Assembly: GCA_963702755.1 (NCBI GenBank)
Contig: CAVPDZ010000010.1
Coordinates: forward strand, 600,329 to 664,328
Direction of reading: 5' to 3'
Source of the DNA: JAJPKK01 sp963702755
Lineage (GTDB): Bacteria; Pseudomonadota; Alphaproteobacteria; Rhizobiales; Xanthobacteraceae
DNA: 64,000 bases
The notes under the pieces were generated by a model. That model saw only the letters and a list, made by a program, of their open reading frames with translations. It did not search any database and was not told where the DNA came from. Within the stretch, counting starts at the first letter, position 1. The number at the start of each line of letters is the position of its first letter. Below, piece by piece: positions 9,046 through 17,301 of this stretch. The translations under genes and the position numbers were made by a program.

Positions 9046-9077
9046 TGATCAGACCTCGATGCTGATCAGACCTCGAT
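9044..9077. repeat. Perfect 17-bp tandem duplication at a gene end
   Basis: GCTGATCAGACCTCGAT occurs twice head to tail (9044-9060 and 9061-9077). The second copy contains the stop codon and last codons of the Rieske ferredoxin gene read on the minus strand. A recent slippage duplication is the simplest reading. Confidence 0.85.
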
Positions 9078-9374
9078 CATGACCTTGCCGTTCTCGACGG
9101 TGGTCGGATAGGTGCGCATCGGGATCATGCACGGCGGCAGCACCACTTCGCCGGTGCGGATGTTGAACTGCCCGTTGTGGAAATTGCATTCGACGACGTC
9201 ACCCTCGATGTAGCCTTCCGAGAGCGAGCCCGGGCCGTGGGTGCATGTGTCATCGAGGGTGTAGAATTCGCCGTCGACGTTGAACACGGCGAGCGTCAGC
9301 CCTTCCTTCTCGACCTTGAGCGCGGTCCCGACCGCCACATCATCGGCATTGCAGAGTTCGATCTTCGACGGCAT
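9066..9374 (-). CDS. Rieske [2Fe-2S] ferredoxin (non-heme dioxygenase electron carrier)
   Basis: A 102-residue NagAb/BphF-type Rieske ferredoxin, cytoplasmic. The cluster ligands are Cys44-x-His46 (CTHG) and Cys63-x-x-His66 (CNFH), with 16 residues between the pairs, exactly the family pattern. It passes electrons from a ferredoxin reductase to a ring-hydroxylating oxygenase. Both likely partners lie close by on the other strand: the oxygenase at 9574-10858 and the reductase at 11428-12645. It is divergent from them, sharing a 199-base intergenic region that must carry both promoters. Confidence 0.92.
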   Translation of the reverse strand: MPSKIELCNADDVAVGTALKVEKEGLTLAVFNVDGEFYTLDDTCTHGPGSLSEGYIEGDVVECNFHNGQFNIRTGEVVLPPCMIPMRTYPTTVENGKVMIEV

Positions 9375-9573
9375 GGCTGATCAGCGCTTCATCCTGGCTG
9401 CGGTTGATTGACGCCGCGCGGACCCCGCAGTAGCTTCGCGGCGGTGAAAAACACGGCGATTTGCAAGGGTTTGCGTTGCGCGCCATAGACCATAGGCGTC
9501 GCGCGAGGTCAATGCCGCCGAGCGCTTGCGACTGCCGGTCCGGCGCCCAATGTAAGCCGCGAGGAGGCGCAAG

Positions 9574-10858
9574 ATGCTGCGAAAAGAGCAAAACGATCTC
9601 CTGACCCAGACCGGCCCCGGCACGTCGGGCGGCCGCCTGTTCCGCAGCTATTGGCTGCCGGTGCTCCTCTCCGAGGAATTGCCCGAGAACGACAGTCCGC
9701 CGGTGCGGGTGAAGGTTCTGTCCGAGCGCCTGCTCGCTTTTCGCGACAGCGATGGCCGGCTCGGCCTGATCGACGAATTTTGCGCGCACCGCGGCGTGTC
9801 GCTGTGGTTCGGCCGCAACGAGGAGAAGGGGCTGCGCTGCCCCTATCATGGCTGGAAATATGACCACACCGGCCAGTGCATCGATGTGCCCTCGGAGCCC
9901 GAGGAAAGCGGCTTCTGCAAGAAGGTCAAGCTCAAGTCCTATCCGCTGATCGAGCAAGGCGGCGTGCTGTGGACCTATATGGGCCCGAAGGAGCAGGAAC
10001 CGCCGAAGCCCGAATGGGAATTCGCCGGCGTCCCCAGCCGTCAGCGCTTCGTCTCCAAGCGGCTGCAGGAATCGAATTGGCTGCAGGCGATGGAAGGCGG
10101 CATCGACTTCAAGCCACGTCTCGTTCCTGCATCGCGGCGACCTCAATTCCGACCCGCTGTTCAAGGGCGCCAAGGGCAATCAATACAACATGGCCGACTC
10201 CCGGCCGGTGTTCGAAGTCGTCGAGAGCCCCGGGGGGCTCTACATCGGCGCCCGCCGCAACGCCGAGAACGATCACTATTACTGGCGCATCACCCAGTGG
10301 GTGATGCCGTCCTTCACCATGATCGCGCCGCGCGGCAACCACTCGGTCCACGGCCATTTCTGGGTCCCGATCGACGACGAGAATTGCTGGACCTGGAGCT
10401 TCGACTATCACCCGATCCGCGAGTTGTCCGATGCCGAAGTGGCCGCGATGCGGGACGGCAAGGGCATTCACGTCAAGTACGTGCCGGGCACGTATCGGCC
10501 GCTCGCCAACAAGGACAATGACTACCTGATGGATCGCGCGGCACAGAAGGCCGGCCGGACCTACAGCGGCGTCGAGGGCATCGCCATGCAGGACGCCTCG
10601 CTCCAGGAGAGCATGGGGCCGATCGTCGACCGCGCCAAGGAGAACCTGGTCTCGACCGACAACGGCATCATCATGGCCCGCCATCGCCTGATGCGCGCGA
10701 TCAAGGGATTGGACAAGGGCGAGACCCCGCCCGGCGTCGATCCCGTGCACCAGCGGGTGCGCTCCGCCGCCGTCGTGCTGCCGCGCGACCAGGCCTTCAA
10801 GGATGCCGCCCGTGAAGCCCTGATGGCGCGGCCCGGCACCGCGCCGGCCTCGGTCTGA
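9574..10858 (+). pseudogene. Rieske aromatic ring-hydroxylating oxygenase, alpha subunit, one frame break
   Basis: The intended product (about 428 residues) is the oxygenase component of a Rieske non-heme iron system of the phthalate/vanillate demethylase-like branch. Rieske ligands Cys70-x-His72 and Cys89-x-x-His92 are intact, and the mononuclear iron site reads GIDSSHVSFLH once one extra T at 10108-10109 is removed (GACTTC read for GACTC). The remainder (from MADSRPVFEVVE at 10190 on) is complete with RGNHSVHGHFWVPIDD. No separate small (beta) subunit gene is present, consistent with an alpha-only enzyme. It hydroxylates or O/N-demethylates an aromatic substrate that cannot be named from the sequence. 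Confidence 0.85.
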
Positions 10859-10895
10859 GGCGGCGACCACAGGACGGACGACAAGGACGGCGCAG

Positions 10896-11420
10896 ATGAG
10901 CGTGGACAAGGGGATGAGTGAAAGTGCGCGGATGGCAACGGCTGCCGAAGCGCGCTTCCGGATCAATGCGCCGAACTCCCGCCCGCGCAATATCAAGGTC
11001 ATTGCCCTCGATGCGCCGAGCGAGACGCTCGTCAAGCATCTCGCCGAGGGACCGTGGCGGCATGCGAGCTTCTTCACCGCGTCATCGTTCGCGGCAGCCC
11101 CGCCGGGGCAGGGCTTCTCGATGAAAGGCTGGCTCAGCGATCTCGCCGGCCGCACCAAGGATCTGCTCGACGAGGTCGCCAGCGCCGACCTGGTCGTGAT
11201 GGTGGCAACAGCCGGCGAGAACGCCCAGGCCGCGGCGCTCATCGGCGAGGCGTGCAGCCTCAAGCGGATCAACACCACCGGCCTGATCCTCGGCGGCGCC
11301 GCCGCCACCGACGAGATGCTGTCGAAGACGCTGGCGCGCCTGCGGCCGTGGTCGCTGATGCTCGTGATCGCGAACGGCGAGGACTACGTCGAGGACATGC
11401 TGATCGCGTTGCGCGCCTGA
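10896..11420 (+). CDS. Unknown protein inside the Rieske oxygenase locus
   Basis: A 174-residue protein I do not recognise. The sequence alternates hydrophobic strands and helices (IKVIALDAPSE, DLVVMVATAGENAQAAALIGEAC, TTGLILGGAA, PWSLMLVIANGEDYVEDML), which suggests a Rossmann-like alpha/beta domain, perhaps nucleotide binding. There is no signal peptide or membrane segment. It sits 37 bases after the oxygenase and 7 bases before the reductase, so it is co-transcribed with them and probably serves the same pathway. An earlier part (first 20 residues) may be untranslated if the internal ATG at 10932 is the true start. Confidence 0.75.
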   Translation: MSVDKGMSESARMATAAEARFRINAPNSRPRNIKVIALDAPSETLVKHLAEGPWRHASFFTASSFAAAPPGQGFSMKGWLSDLAGRTKDLLDEVASADLVVMVATAGENAQAAALIGEACSLKRINTTGLILGGAAATDEMLSKTLARLRPWSLMLVIANGEDYVEDMLIALRA

Positions 11421-11427
11421 CGTCCGC

Positions 11428-12645
11428 ATGCGCCGAATCGTCGTCATCGGAGCAGGTCCCGCCGGCGTATTTGCCGCGATCGAGGCCAAGCGCCGCGACC
11501 CCACCGCCGAAGTGACCCTCATCTCGGACGAAGGCAGCGAGCCCTACGAGCGGCCGCCGCTGTCGAAGGCGGTGCTGATGGGCAAGGCCTTGGCGATTGA
11601 CGCGCCGATCGCCGGCCCGAAGGGCGTCGCCGGACACGATGTCGATCTTGTGCTCGGGACGCAGGTGACCGCGATCGATCGCGCAAAGCGCGAAGTCGCG
11701 ACCGCCGCCGGCCGGCGCTTCCACTACGACGCCCTCGTCATCTCGACCGGCTCGGTCGTGCGCCAGATTCCGTTGCTGCCGCTCGGCATGCCACGCGTCC
11801 ATTATCTTCGCACCGAGCCCCACGCCAATGCGCTCGCCCATCAACTCAAAGCGGCGCAGCACCTTGCGGTGGTCGGCGGCGGGCTGATCGGGCTCGAAGT
11901 TGCCGCGTCCGCCGCCGAACTCGGCGTCAAGGTGACGGTGATCGAGATCGCGCCGCGCATTCTCGCGCGGGTCTGCGACGAACACGTCTCGGCGCGCGTG
12001 CACGAGACCCACCGCCATCGCGGCGTCGACATCAGGCTGAACACGGCCCTGTCGGCCGTCAGGACGGAACCCGATGGCCGTCTCGCGCTCGTCGTCGGCG
12101 ACGAGACCATCATCGCCGATGTCGTGGTGGTGGGCGCGGGCGCGATGCCCGACGACCGCATTGCCGCGGCCGCCGGGCTCAAGACCGACGGCGGCATCGT
12201 CGTCGACGTCCACTGCGCGACGTCCGATCCGGCGATCTTCGCGGCCGGCGACGTCGTCCGTTTCCCGGGGCCGCATGGTCTCGTGCGCCGCGAGGACTGG
12301 CGTCACGCCCAGGACCAGGGCGCGGTCGCGGGCCGCAATGCCGCGGGCGCCCGCGACGAATACCGCGCCGTCCCGTCGTTCTGGTCGGAGCAGTTCGATC
12401 TCTACATCCAGGGCGTCGGCGCCCCGCCGCAAAAACCGGACCGCCGGGTGCTGCGGCCGGGTGCCGCCGAGATCGTGTTCGACCTCGCCGGCGCGCACAT
12501 TGCGTATGCCGTCGGCATCAATGCCCAGCGCGACATGGCGATGGTCCGGCGGCTGATCGAGCGCGGCATCGCGGTCGATCCTGACGCGCTTGCCAATCCT
12601 GCAAAGCCGCTCGCCGACTTGCTCAAGGCAAAGCAAGTTTCGTAG
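11428..12645 (+). CDS. FAD-dependent ferredoxin reductase (Rieske system)
   Basis: A 405-residue NAD(P)H-dependent ferredoxin reductase of the BphA4/RhdA4 type. FAD-binding VIGAGPAGVFAA is at the N-terminus, the FAD-contact segment EPYERPPLSKAVL follows, the NAD(P)-binding motif VVGGGLIGLEVAA is near residues 145-157, and the second FAD motif is AIFAAGDVVRF. The C-terminal reductase domain includes PSFWSEQFDLYIQGVG. It would feed electrons to the ferredoxin at 9066-9374 and the oxygenase at 9574-10858. Intact, with no frame breaks. Confidence 0.92.
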   Translation: MRRIVVIGAGPAGVFAAIEAKRRDPTAEVTLISDEGSEPYERPPLSKAVLMGKALAIDAPIAGPKGVAGHDVDLVLGTQVTAIDRAKREVATAAGRRFHYDALVISTGSVVRQIPLLPLGMPRVHYLRTEPHANALAHQLKAAQHLAVVGGGLIGLEVAASAAELGVKVTVIEIAPRILARVCDEHVSARVHETHRHRGVDIRLNTALSAVRTEPDGRLALVVGDETIIADVVVVGAGAMPDDRIAAAAGLKTDGGIVVDVHCATSDPAIFAAGDVVRFPGPHGLVRREDWRHAQDQGAVAGRNAAGARDEYRAVPSFWSEQFDLYIQGVGAPPQKPDRRVLRPGAAEIVFDLAGAHIAYAVGINAQRDMAMVRRLIERGIAVDPDALANPAKPLADLLKAKQVS

Positions 12646-12671
12646 TGCTATAAGCCAAGTGGTCCCGCAGG

Positions 12672-12695
12672 GTGGGCAAAGCGAAGCGTGCCCAC
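12672..12695. repeat. GTGGGCA palindrome, dispersed repeat fragment
   Basis: GTGGGCA and its complement TGCCCAC flank a 10-base AAGCGAAGCG spacer. The GTGGGCA...TGCCCAC unit recurs as an intergenic repeat in related genomes. It lies in the 114-base gap between the reductase and the first bicupin. Confidence 0.55.
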
Positions 12696-12759
12696 GCTTG
12701 CGGTCCATCGACCACGATAAGTCGCAGTTGCTTCGCACGAACTGACAGCAGGTGCCGCC

Positions 12760-13974
12760 TTGCACGACGTTCCTGGTTCCCATTGGCACGAGCCCGCCGC
12801 CGGCAAGCGCGCCGGCTTTGGCAAATTCGGCCGGCCGAAGACGCCCTACGATCTCTTCATGGAATCCGAAGGCATTCCGGTGTTTCGCGATATCGGCGTC
12901 AGCAAGGTCCAGAACCTGCCGCTCGCGCCGTGGCGGCGGCTCGGCGGCCGCGGCACCTACATCCAGCTGCACGGCACCGAGGGCAAATGGGGCTGTTACG
13001 TCGTCGAGGTGCCCGGCGCCGGTGCGCTCAATCCCGAGAAGCACATCTACGAGGAAATCTATTACGTGGTGGAGGGCCGCGGCTCGACCGAGGTGTGGCT
13101 CGAAGGCGATTTGCGGCGCCACGTCTTCGAATGGCAGAAGGGATCGCTGTTCTCGATCCCCGTCAATGCGATGCACCGGATCGTCAATGCGAGTTCGGCG
13201 CCGGCGTTGCTGCTCGCCGGCACCACCGCGCCGAACCTGATGAACCTCATCAACAACGTCGGCGCGATCTTCGACTGCCCGTTCCAGTTCCGCGACCGCT
13301 TCAGCGGCGCCGATGATTTCTACAAATACAAGGACGACATCGAGCCCGACCCGGTGCGCGGGCTCGCCATGCGGCGCACCAATTTCATCCCCGACATCGT
13401 CAACTGCGACCTGCCGCTCGACAACCGCCGCTCGCCCGGCTACCGCCGCGTCGAGCCGTTCATGACCGGCAACACCTTCTATCTCTGGATCGCGCAGCAC
13501 GAGAACGGCCGCTACTCCAAGGCTCATGCCCATACCTCGGCCGCCGTGTTGGTGTGCCTGCGCGGCAAGGGCTACACCTACACGTGGCCGGAGCACGCCG
13601 GCGTCAATCCGTGGAAGGACGGCAAGGCCAATCTGGTCAAACGCGTCGACTACGAGCCGGTGGGCCTCGTTTCGGCGGCGCCGGGCGGCGCGCGCTGGTT
13701 CCACCAGCATTTCGGCGTGTCGAAGGACCCGCTGCGCCTCACCGCCTGGTTCGGCCCTTACAATCCCGGCCGCGAGCCCGGTCCGCCCGGCGAGACCCAC
13801 ATCGACTACACCGGCATGGATATCCCCGAAGGCGGCACCGCGATCCCGTACTGGATGGAGGACCCCTTCATCGCCAGGGAATACACCGAAACGCTCGGGC
13901 GCAACGGCGCCGACAACCGCATGAACCCCCAATTCTACGACAAGAGCTACAAGGGCGAATTGCCCAAGGAGTAG
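12760..13974 (+). CDS. Bicupin domain protein (tandem paralog 1)
   Basis: A 404-residue cytoplasmic protein with two cupin domains. The first has KHIYEEIYYVVEGRGSTEVW, the second SKAHAHTSAAVLVCLRGKG with a HAH metal pair and a later His in FHQHFG. The TTG at 12760 is the start: it aligns the N-terminus (HDVPGSHWHEPAAGKRAG) with that of the ATG-started paralog immediately downstream. The bicupin layout suggests an iron- or manganese-dependent dioxygenase or isomerase related to gentisate dioxygenases. It follows the Rieske genes and may act on their product. Function unproven. Confidence 0.82.
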   Translation: MHDVPGSHWHEPAAGKRAGFGKFGRPKTPYDLFMESEGIPVFRDIGVSKVQNLPLAPWRRLGGRGTYIQLHGTEGKWGCYVVEVPGAGALNPEKHIYEEIYYVVEGRGSTEVWLEGDLRRHVFEWQKGSLFSIPVNAMHRIVNASSAPALLLAGTTAPNLMNLINNVGAIFDCPFQFRDRFSGADDFYKYKDDIEPDPVRGLAMRRTNFIPDIVNCDLPLDNRRSPGYRRVEPFMTGNTFYLWIAQHENGRYSKAHAHTSAAVLVCLRGKGYTYTWPEHAGVNPWKDGKANLVKRVDYEPVGLVSAAPGGARWFHQHFGVSKDPLRLTAWFGPYNPGREPGPPGETHIDYTGMDIPEGGTAIPYWMEDPFIAREYTETLGRNGADNRMNPQFYDKSYKGELPKE

Positions 13975-13992
13975 CACCGAAGGAAACGCGCC

Positions 13993-15210
13993 ATGCACGA
14001 TGTTCCGGGAACGCATTGGCATGAACCGGCCGCCGGCAAACGTGCCGGCTTCGGCAAGTTCGGTCGGCCGAAGACACCCTATGACCTGTTCATGGAGTCC
14101 GAGGGCATTCCGGTGTTTCGCGACATCGGCGTCAGCAAGGTCCAGAACCTGCCGCTCGCGCCATGGAAGCGGCTCGGAGGACGCGGCACCTACATCCAGC
14201 TCCACGGCACCGAAGGCAAATGGGGCTGCTACGTCGTCGAGGTGCCGGGCGCCGGCGCCCTCAATGCGGAAAAGCACCTCTACGAGGAGGTCTATTTCGT
14301 GGTGGAGGGCCGCGGCTCGACCGAGGTGTGGCTCGATGCCGATTCCAAGCGCCACGTCTTCGAATGGCAGAAGGGCTCGCTGTTCTCGATTCCGGTGAAC
14401 GCCTGGCATCGCATCGTCAACGCCAGTTCCTCGCCGGCGCTGCTGCTCGCCGGCACCACCGCCCCCAACTTGATGAATCTCCTCAACAACGTCGGCGCGA
14501 TCTTCGACTGCCCGTTCCAGTTCCGCGACCGCTTCAGCGGTGCCGATGACTTCTACAAATACAAGGACGACATCGAGCCGGACCCGGTGCGGGGGCTCGC
14601 CATGCGCCGGACCAATTTCATTCCGGACGTCGTCAACTGCGACTTGCCGCTCGACAATCGCCGCTCGCCGGGTTTTCGCCGGGTCGAGCCGTTCATGACC
14701 GGCAACACCTTTTATCTGTGGATCGGCCAGCACGAGAACGGCCGTTATTCCAAGGCCCACGCCCACACGTCGGCCGCCGTCCTCGTCTGCATCAAGGGCA
14801 AGGGCTACACCTACACGTGGCCTGAGCATGCCGGCGTCACGCCGTGGAAGGACGGCAAGGCCCACCTCGTCAAGCGCGTCGACTACGAGCCGGTCGGCCT
14901 CGTCTCGGCGGCGCCTGGAGGCGCGCGCTGGAACCACCAGCATTTCGGCTGCTCGAAAGAGCCGCTGCGGCTCACCGCCTGGTTCGGCCCGCACAATCCC
15001 GGCCGCGAGCCCGGCCCGCCCGGCGAGGTCCATACCGATTACACGGGGATGGATATCCCCGAAGGCGGCACTGCCATCCCCTACTGGATGGAAGACCCCT
15101 ACATCGCCAAGGAATACGGTGAGATCCTCGCCCGCGAGGGCGCGACGAACCGCATGGATCCGAATTTCTACGACAGGAACTACAAAGGCGAGTTGCCCAA
15201 GGGCGTGTGA
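13993..15210 (+). CDS. Bicupin domain protein (tandem paralog 2)
   Basis: A 405-residue paralog of the preceding gene, near-identical over long stretches (for example FGKFGRPKTPYDLFMESEG and RDRFSGADDFYKYKDDIEP in both). Differences cluster in the second half of each cupin, for instance HQHFGCSKEPLRL against HQHFGVSKDPLRL. It starts with ATG 18 bases after the first copy, preceded by AAGGAAA. The pair is a recent tandem duplication; the products could form a heteromer or act on two related ring-cleavage substrates. Metal ligands are retained in both copies. Confidence 0.82.
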   Translation: MHDVPGTHWHEPAAGKRAGFGKFGRPKTPYDLFMESEGIPVFRDIGVSKVQNLPLAPWKRLGGRGTYIQLHGTEGKWGCYVVEVPGAGALNAEKHLYEEVYFVVEGRGSTEVWLDADSKRHVFEWQKGSLFSIPVNAWHRIVNASSSPALLLAGTTAPNLMNLLNNVGAIFDCPFQFRDRFSGADDFYKYKDDIEPDPVRGLAMRRTNFIPDVVNCDLPLDNRRSPGFRRVEPFMTGNTFYLWIGQHENGRYSKAHAHTSAAVLVCIKGKGYTYTWPEHAGVTPWKDGKAHLVKRVDYEPVGLVSAAPGGARWNHQHFGCSKEPLRLTAWFGPHNPGREPGPPGEVHTDYTGMDIPEGGTAIPYWMEDPYIAKEYGEILAREGATNRMDPNFYDRNYKGELPKGV

Positions 15211-15216
15211 GCGGCG

Positions 15217-15699
15217 ATGCCCAAAGCTCGCCGAGCACGGCGGTCGCCGCCTATCCGCATTCGCCGGAGCCGGCTCAGCGATCTCGATGCCTTGTCCGAC
15301 CTCGAGAACGAGGTGTTCGAGACCGATCGGATGTCGCGCCGGAGCCTCCGCCGCCTGCTGACGTCGCCGAGCGCCGCCGTCCTGCTGGCGCAATCGGGCG
15401 GCGTGCTCGCGGGCGTGGTCGTGGTGCTGTTCCGCGCCAACAGCCGGATCGCCCGCCTCTATTCGATCGCGGTGGCGCCGGCCTTCACGGGCCGGGGCAT
15501 CGGCGCCGCCCTGATCGCCGCCGCGGAGAAAGCCTCAAAGTCTCGCAAATGCCGATTTCTGCGGCTTGAAGTGCATCAGAAGAATCGCGGCGCGATCAAA
15601 CTTTATCACCATGCCGGGTATGGTCAGTTCGGCCGGCATCACCAATATTACGAGGACAAAGGCCATGCCCTCCGTTTCCAAAAGCAGATCGCGCGATGA
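15217..15699 (+). CDS. GNAT family N-acetyltransferase (RimI-like)
   Basis: A 160-residue cytoplasmic acetyltransferase. The acetyl-CoA pyrophosphate loop appears as VAPAFTGRGIGAALIAAAE, followed by LRLEVHQKNRGAIKLYHHAGY, the RimI-like C-terminal pattern. The N-terminus is rich in Arg. It starts 6 bases after the second bicupin but is more likely functionally linked to the RimK-like ligase 124 bases downstream, since GNAT and ATP-grasp ligases commonly cooperate in modifying peptides or amino acids. Substrate unknown. Confidence 0.85.
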   Translation: MPKARRARRSPPIRIRRSRLSDLDALSDLENEVFETDRMSRRSLRRLLTSPSAAVLLAQSGGVLAGVVVVLFRANSRIARLYSIAVAPAFTGRGIGAALIAAAEKASKSRKCRFLRLEVHQKNRGAIKLYHHAGYGQFGRHHQYYEDKGHALRFQKQIAR

Positions 15700-15776
15700 C
15701 GCGCCGCCTCAGCCTAGCCGTTAAGAATCCCGTCGCCCTTGAGCGGCGAATCGGCTTTCCTAGTCGGAATTCCCTT

Positions 15777-15794
15777 GCCCGCAATGATGCGGGC
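15777..15794. promoter_or_regulatory. Hairpin in the leader of the RimK-like gene
   Basis: GCCCGC-AATGAT-GCGGGC can form a stem-loop about 30 bases before the ATG at 15824. It could be a terminator of the GNAT transcript or a leader element; no T-run follows. Confidence 0.35.
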
Positions 15795-15823
15795 CTAAAT
15801 GTTCCGATCGGAGGGTTTCGGCC

Positions 15824-17287
15824 ATGACCGGTTGGGTCATTGTCGTCGACCAGCCAAAAGATTTCCCCAACGCGGATACCCCGCACAAGGTCATCACCAC
15901 GAGTGAGTACCTGGCGCGGCCGCGCCTGTTCGAAACCGGCCGGCCGAAGCTCATCAACCTGTCGCGCTCCTACGCCTATCAGTCGAAGGGCTATTACGCG
16001 TCGCTGCTCGCGGAAGCGCGCGGCCATCGGGTGGTGCCGACGGTCGAGACCATGCTGGAGCTGCGCGAGTCCAAGCTTTACGAGCACGCCCTGCCGGAGC
16101 TTGAGGATTTGCTCAATCGCTGCGCCCGCCGCACCGATTTCCAGCCCGAGGGTGAATTCAAGCTCCTGGTCTGCTTCGGCATCGTCCGCGACGAGCGGTT
16201 TGAGGCGTTCGGCCGCCTGCTGTTTGATTGGTTCCGCTGCCCGGCCTTGGAGGTGAGCGTTGATACCGGCGCCGCGGCGTACCGTATCGACCGCATCCGC
16301 ATGCGCACCCTGACGCGGCTCGCCAACGGCGAGGCGACGTTTCTGCGCGAGGCGCTGCACAAACACACCTCGCGCGAATGGCGCGACCCGCGCGCGCGAA
16401 CCATCTCGAAGTATGATCTCGCGGTGCTGTGCGACCCCAACGAGAAGCTGCCGCCCTCCTCGCAGGCCACCATCAAGCATTTCGCCCGCATCGCCGAGCG
16501 GCAGTCCTTCGATGTCGAGCCGATCACCCGCCGCCAGCTTGCCGAGCTTGCCGAGTATGACGGGCTCTTCATCCGTGAAACCACCTCGATCGACAACCAC
16601 ACCTACCGTTTCGCCCGTCGCGCCTGGCAGGAGGGCATGCCGGTCATCGACGACCCGATCTCGATGATCCGCTGCATGAACAAGGTGTTCCTGATGGAGC
16701 TGATGGGCTCGAACCAGGTGCCGATGCCGCCGACCGTCATGCTGGCCGACGAGGCCGACCTGCCTCGTGCGATGGACCTGCTCGGCCTGCCGCTAGTGGT
16801 AAAGATCCCAGATGGTTCGTTCTCCCGCGGCGTCCACAAGGTATCGACGGTCGACGAGTTCAAGCGCATCTTCGATGAACTGTTCGAGGAGACCGACCTT
16901 GTGTTGGCGCAGAAGTTCTTGCCGACCGAGTTCGATTGGCGGGTCGGCGTGCTCGCCGGCCAGCCGCTGTTCGTGTGCCAGTACCGTATGGCGCGCGGCC
17001 ACTGGCAGATCCTCAAGCACCACGCGGATGGCTCCTTGCGCGAAGGCGGCCACCGCACCTTTGACCTCGATCAGGCGCCGAGCGAAGTGATCGACCTCGC
17101 GGTGCGCGCGGCGAAGCCGATCGGGGAGGGGCTCTATGGCGTCGACCTCAAGCAAACGCCCGACGGGCTCGTGGTGATGGAGGTCAACGACAATCCCAAT
17201 ATCGAGCACGGCGTCGAGGATGCGGTCGGCAAGGACGAGGTGTGGACCCGCATCCTGAAATGGTTCATCGAGCGACTGGAGCAGTAG
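15824..17287 (+). CDS. RimK-like ATP-grasp ligase
   Basis: A 487-residue ATP-dependent carboxylate-amine ligase. The first half is the N-terminal domain found in long RimK-family proteins (WVIVVDQPKDFPNADTPHKV at the start). The ATP-grasp core is in the second half: ISMIRCMNKVFLMELM, PLVVKIPDGSFSRGV with the ATP-binding Lys and Gly-rich loop, EFDWRVGVL, and the magnesium site VVMEVNDNPNIEHGVED near the C-terminus. Such enzymes join amino acids or peptides to a carboxylate. It is preceded by GGAGGG about 10 bases upstream of its ATG. Its GNAT neighbour suggests an acetylated peptide product or a protein tail modification, unproven. Confidence 0.88.
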   Translation: MTGWVIVVDQPKDFPNADTPHKVITTSEYLARPRLFETGRPKLINLSRSYAYQSKGYYASLLAEARGHRVVPTVETMLELRESKLYEHALPELEDLLNRCARRTDFQPEGEFKLLVCFGIVRDERFEAFGRLLFDWFRCPALEVSVDTGAAAYRIDRIRMRTLTRLANGEATFLREALHKHTSREWRDPRARTISKYDLAVLCDPNEKLPPSSQATIKHFARIAERQSFDVEPITRRQLAELAEYDGLFIRETTSIDNHTYRFARRAWQEGMPVIDDPISMIRCMNKVFLMELMGSNQVPMPPTVMLADEADLPRAMDLLGLPLVVKIPDGSFSRGVHKVSTVDEFKRIFDELFEETDLVLAQKFLPTEFDWRVGVLAGQPLFVCQYRMARGHWQILKHHADGSLREGGHRTFDLDQAPSEVIDLAVRAAKPIGEGLYGVDLKQTPDGLVVMEVNDNPNIEHGVEDAVGKDEVWTRILKWFIERLEQ

Positions 17288-17301
17288 CGCCGAAGGTGAG
17301 T

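Noticed and set aside
11269..15393. A 1374-codon open frame on the minus strand
   Set aside because: It lies wholly antisense to the reductase and bicupin genes, is Arg/Asp/Val-rich with no fold-like pattern, and its internal repeat only mirrors the duplicated bicupins. It is a shadow of GC-rich codon use.
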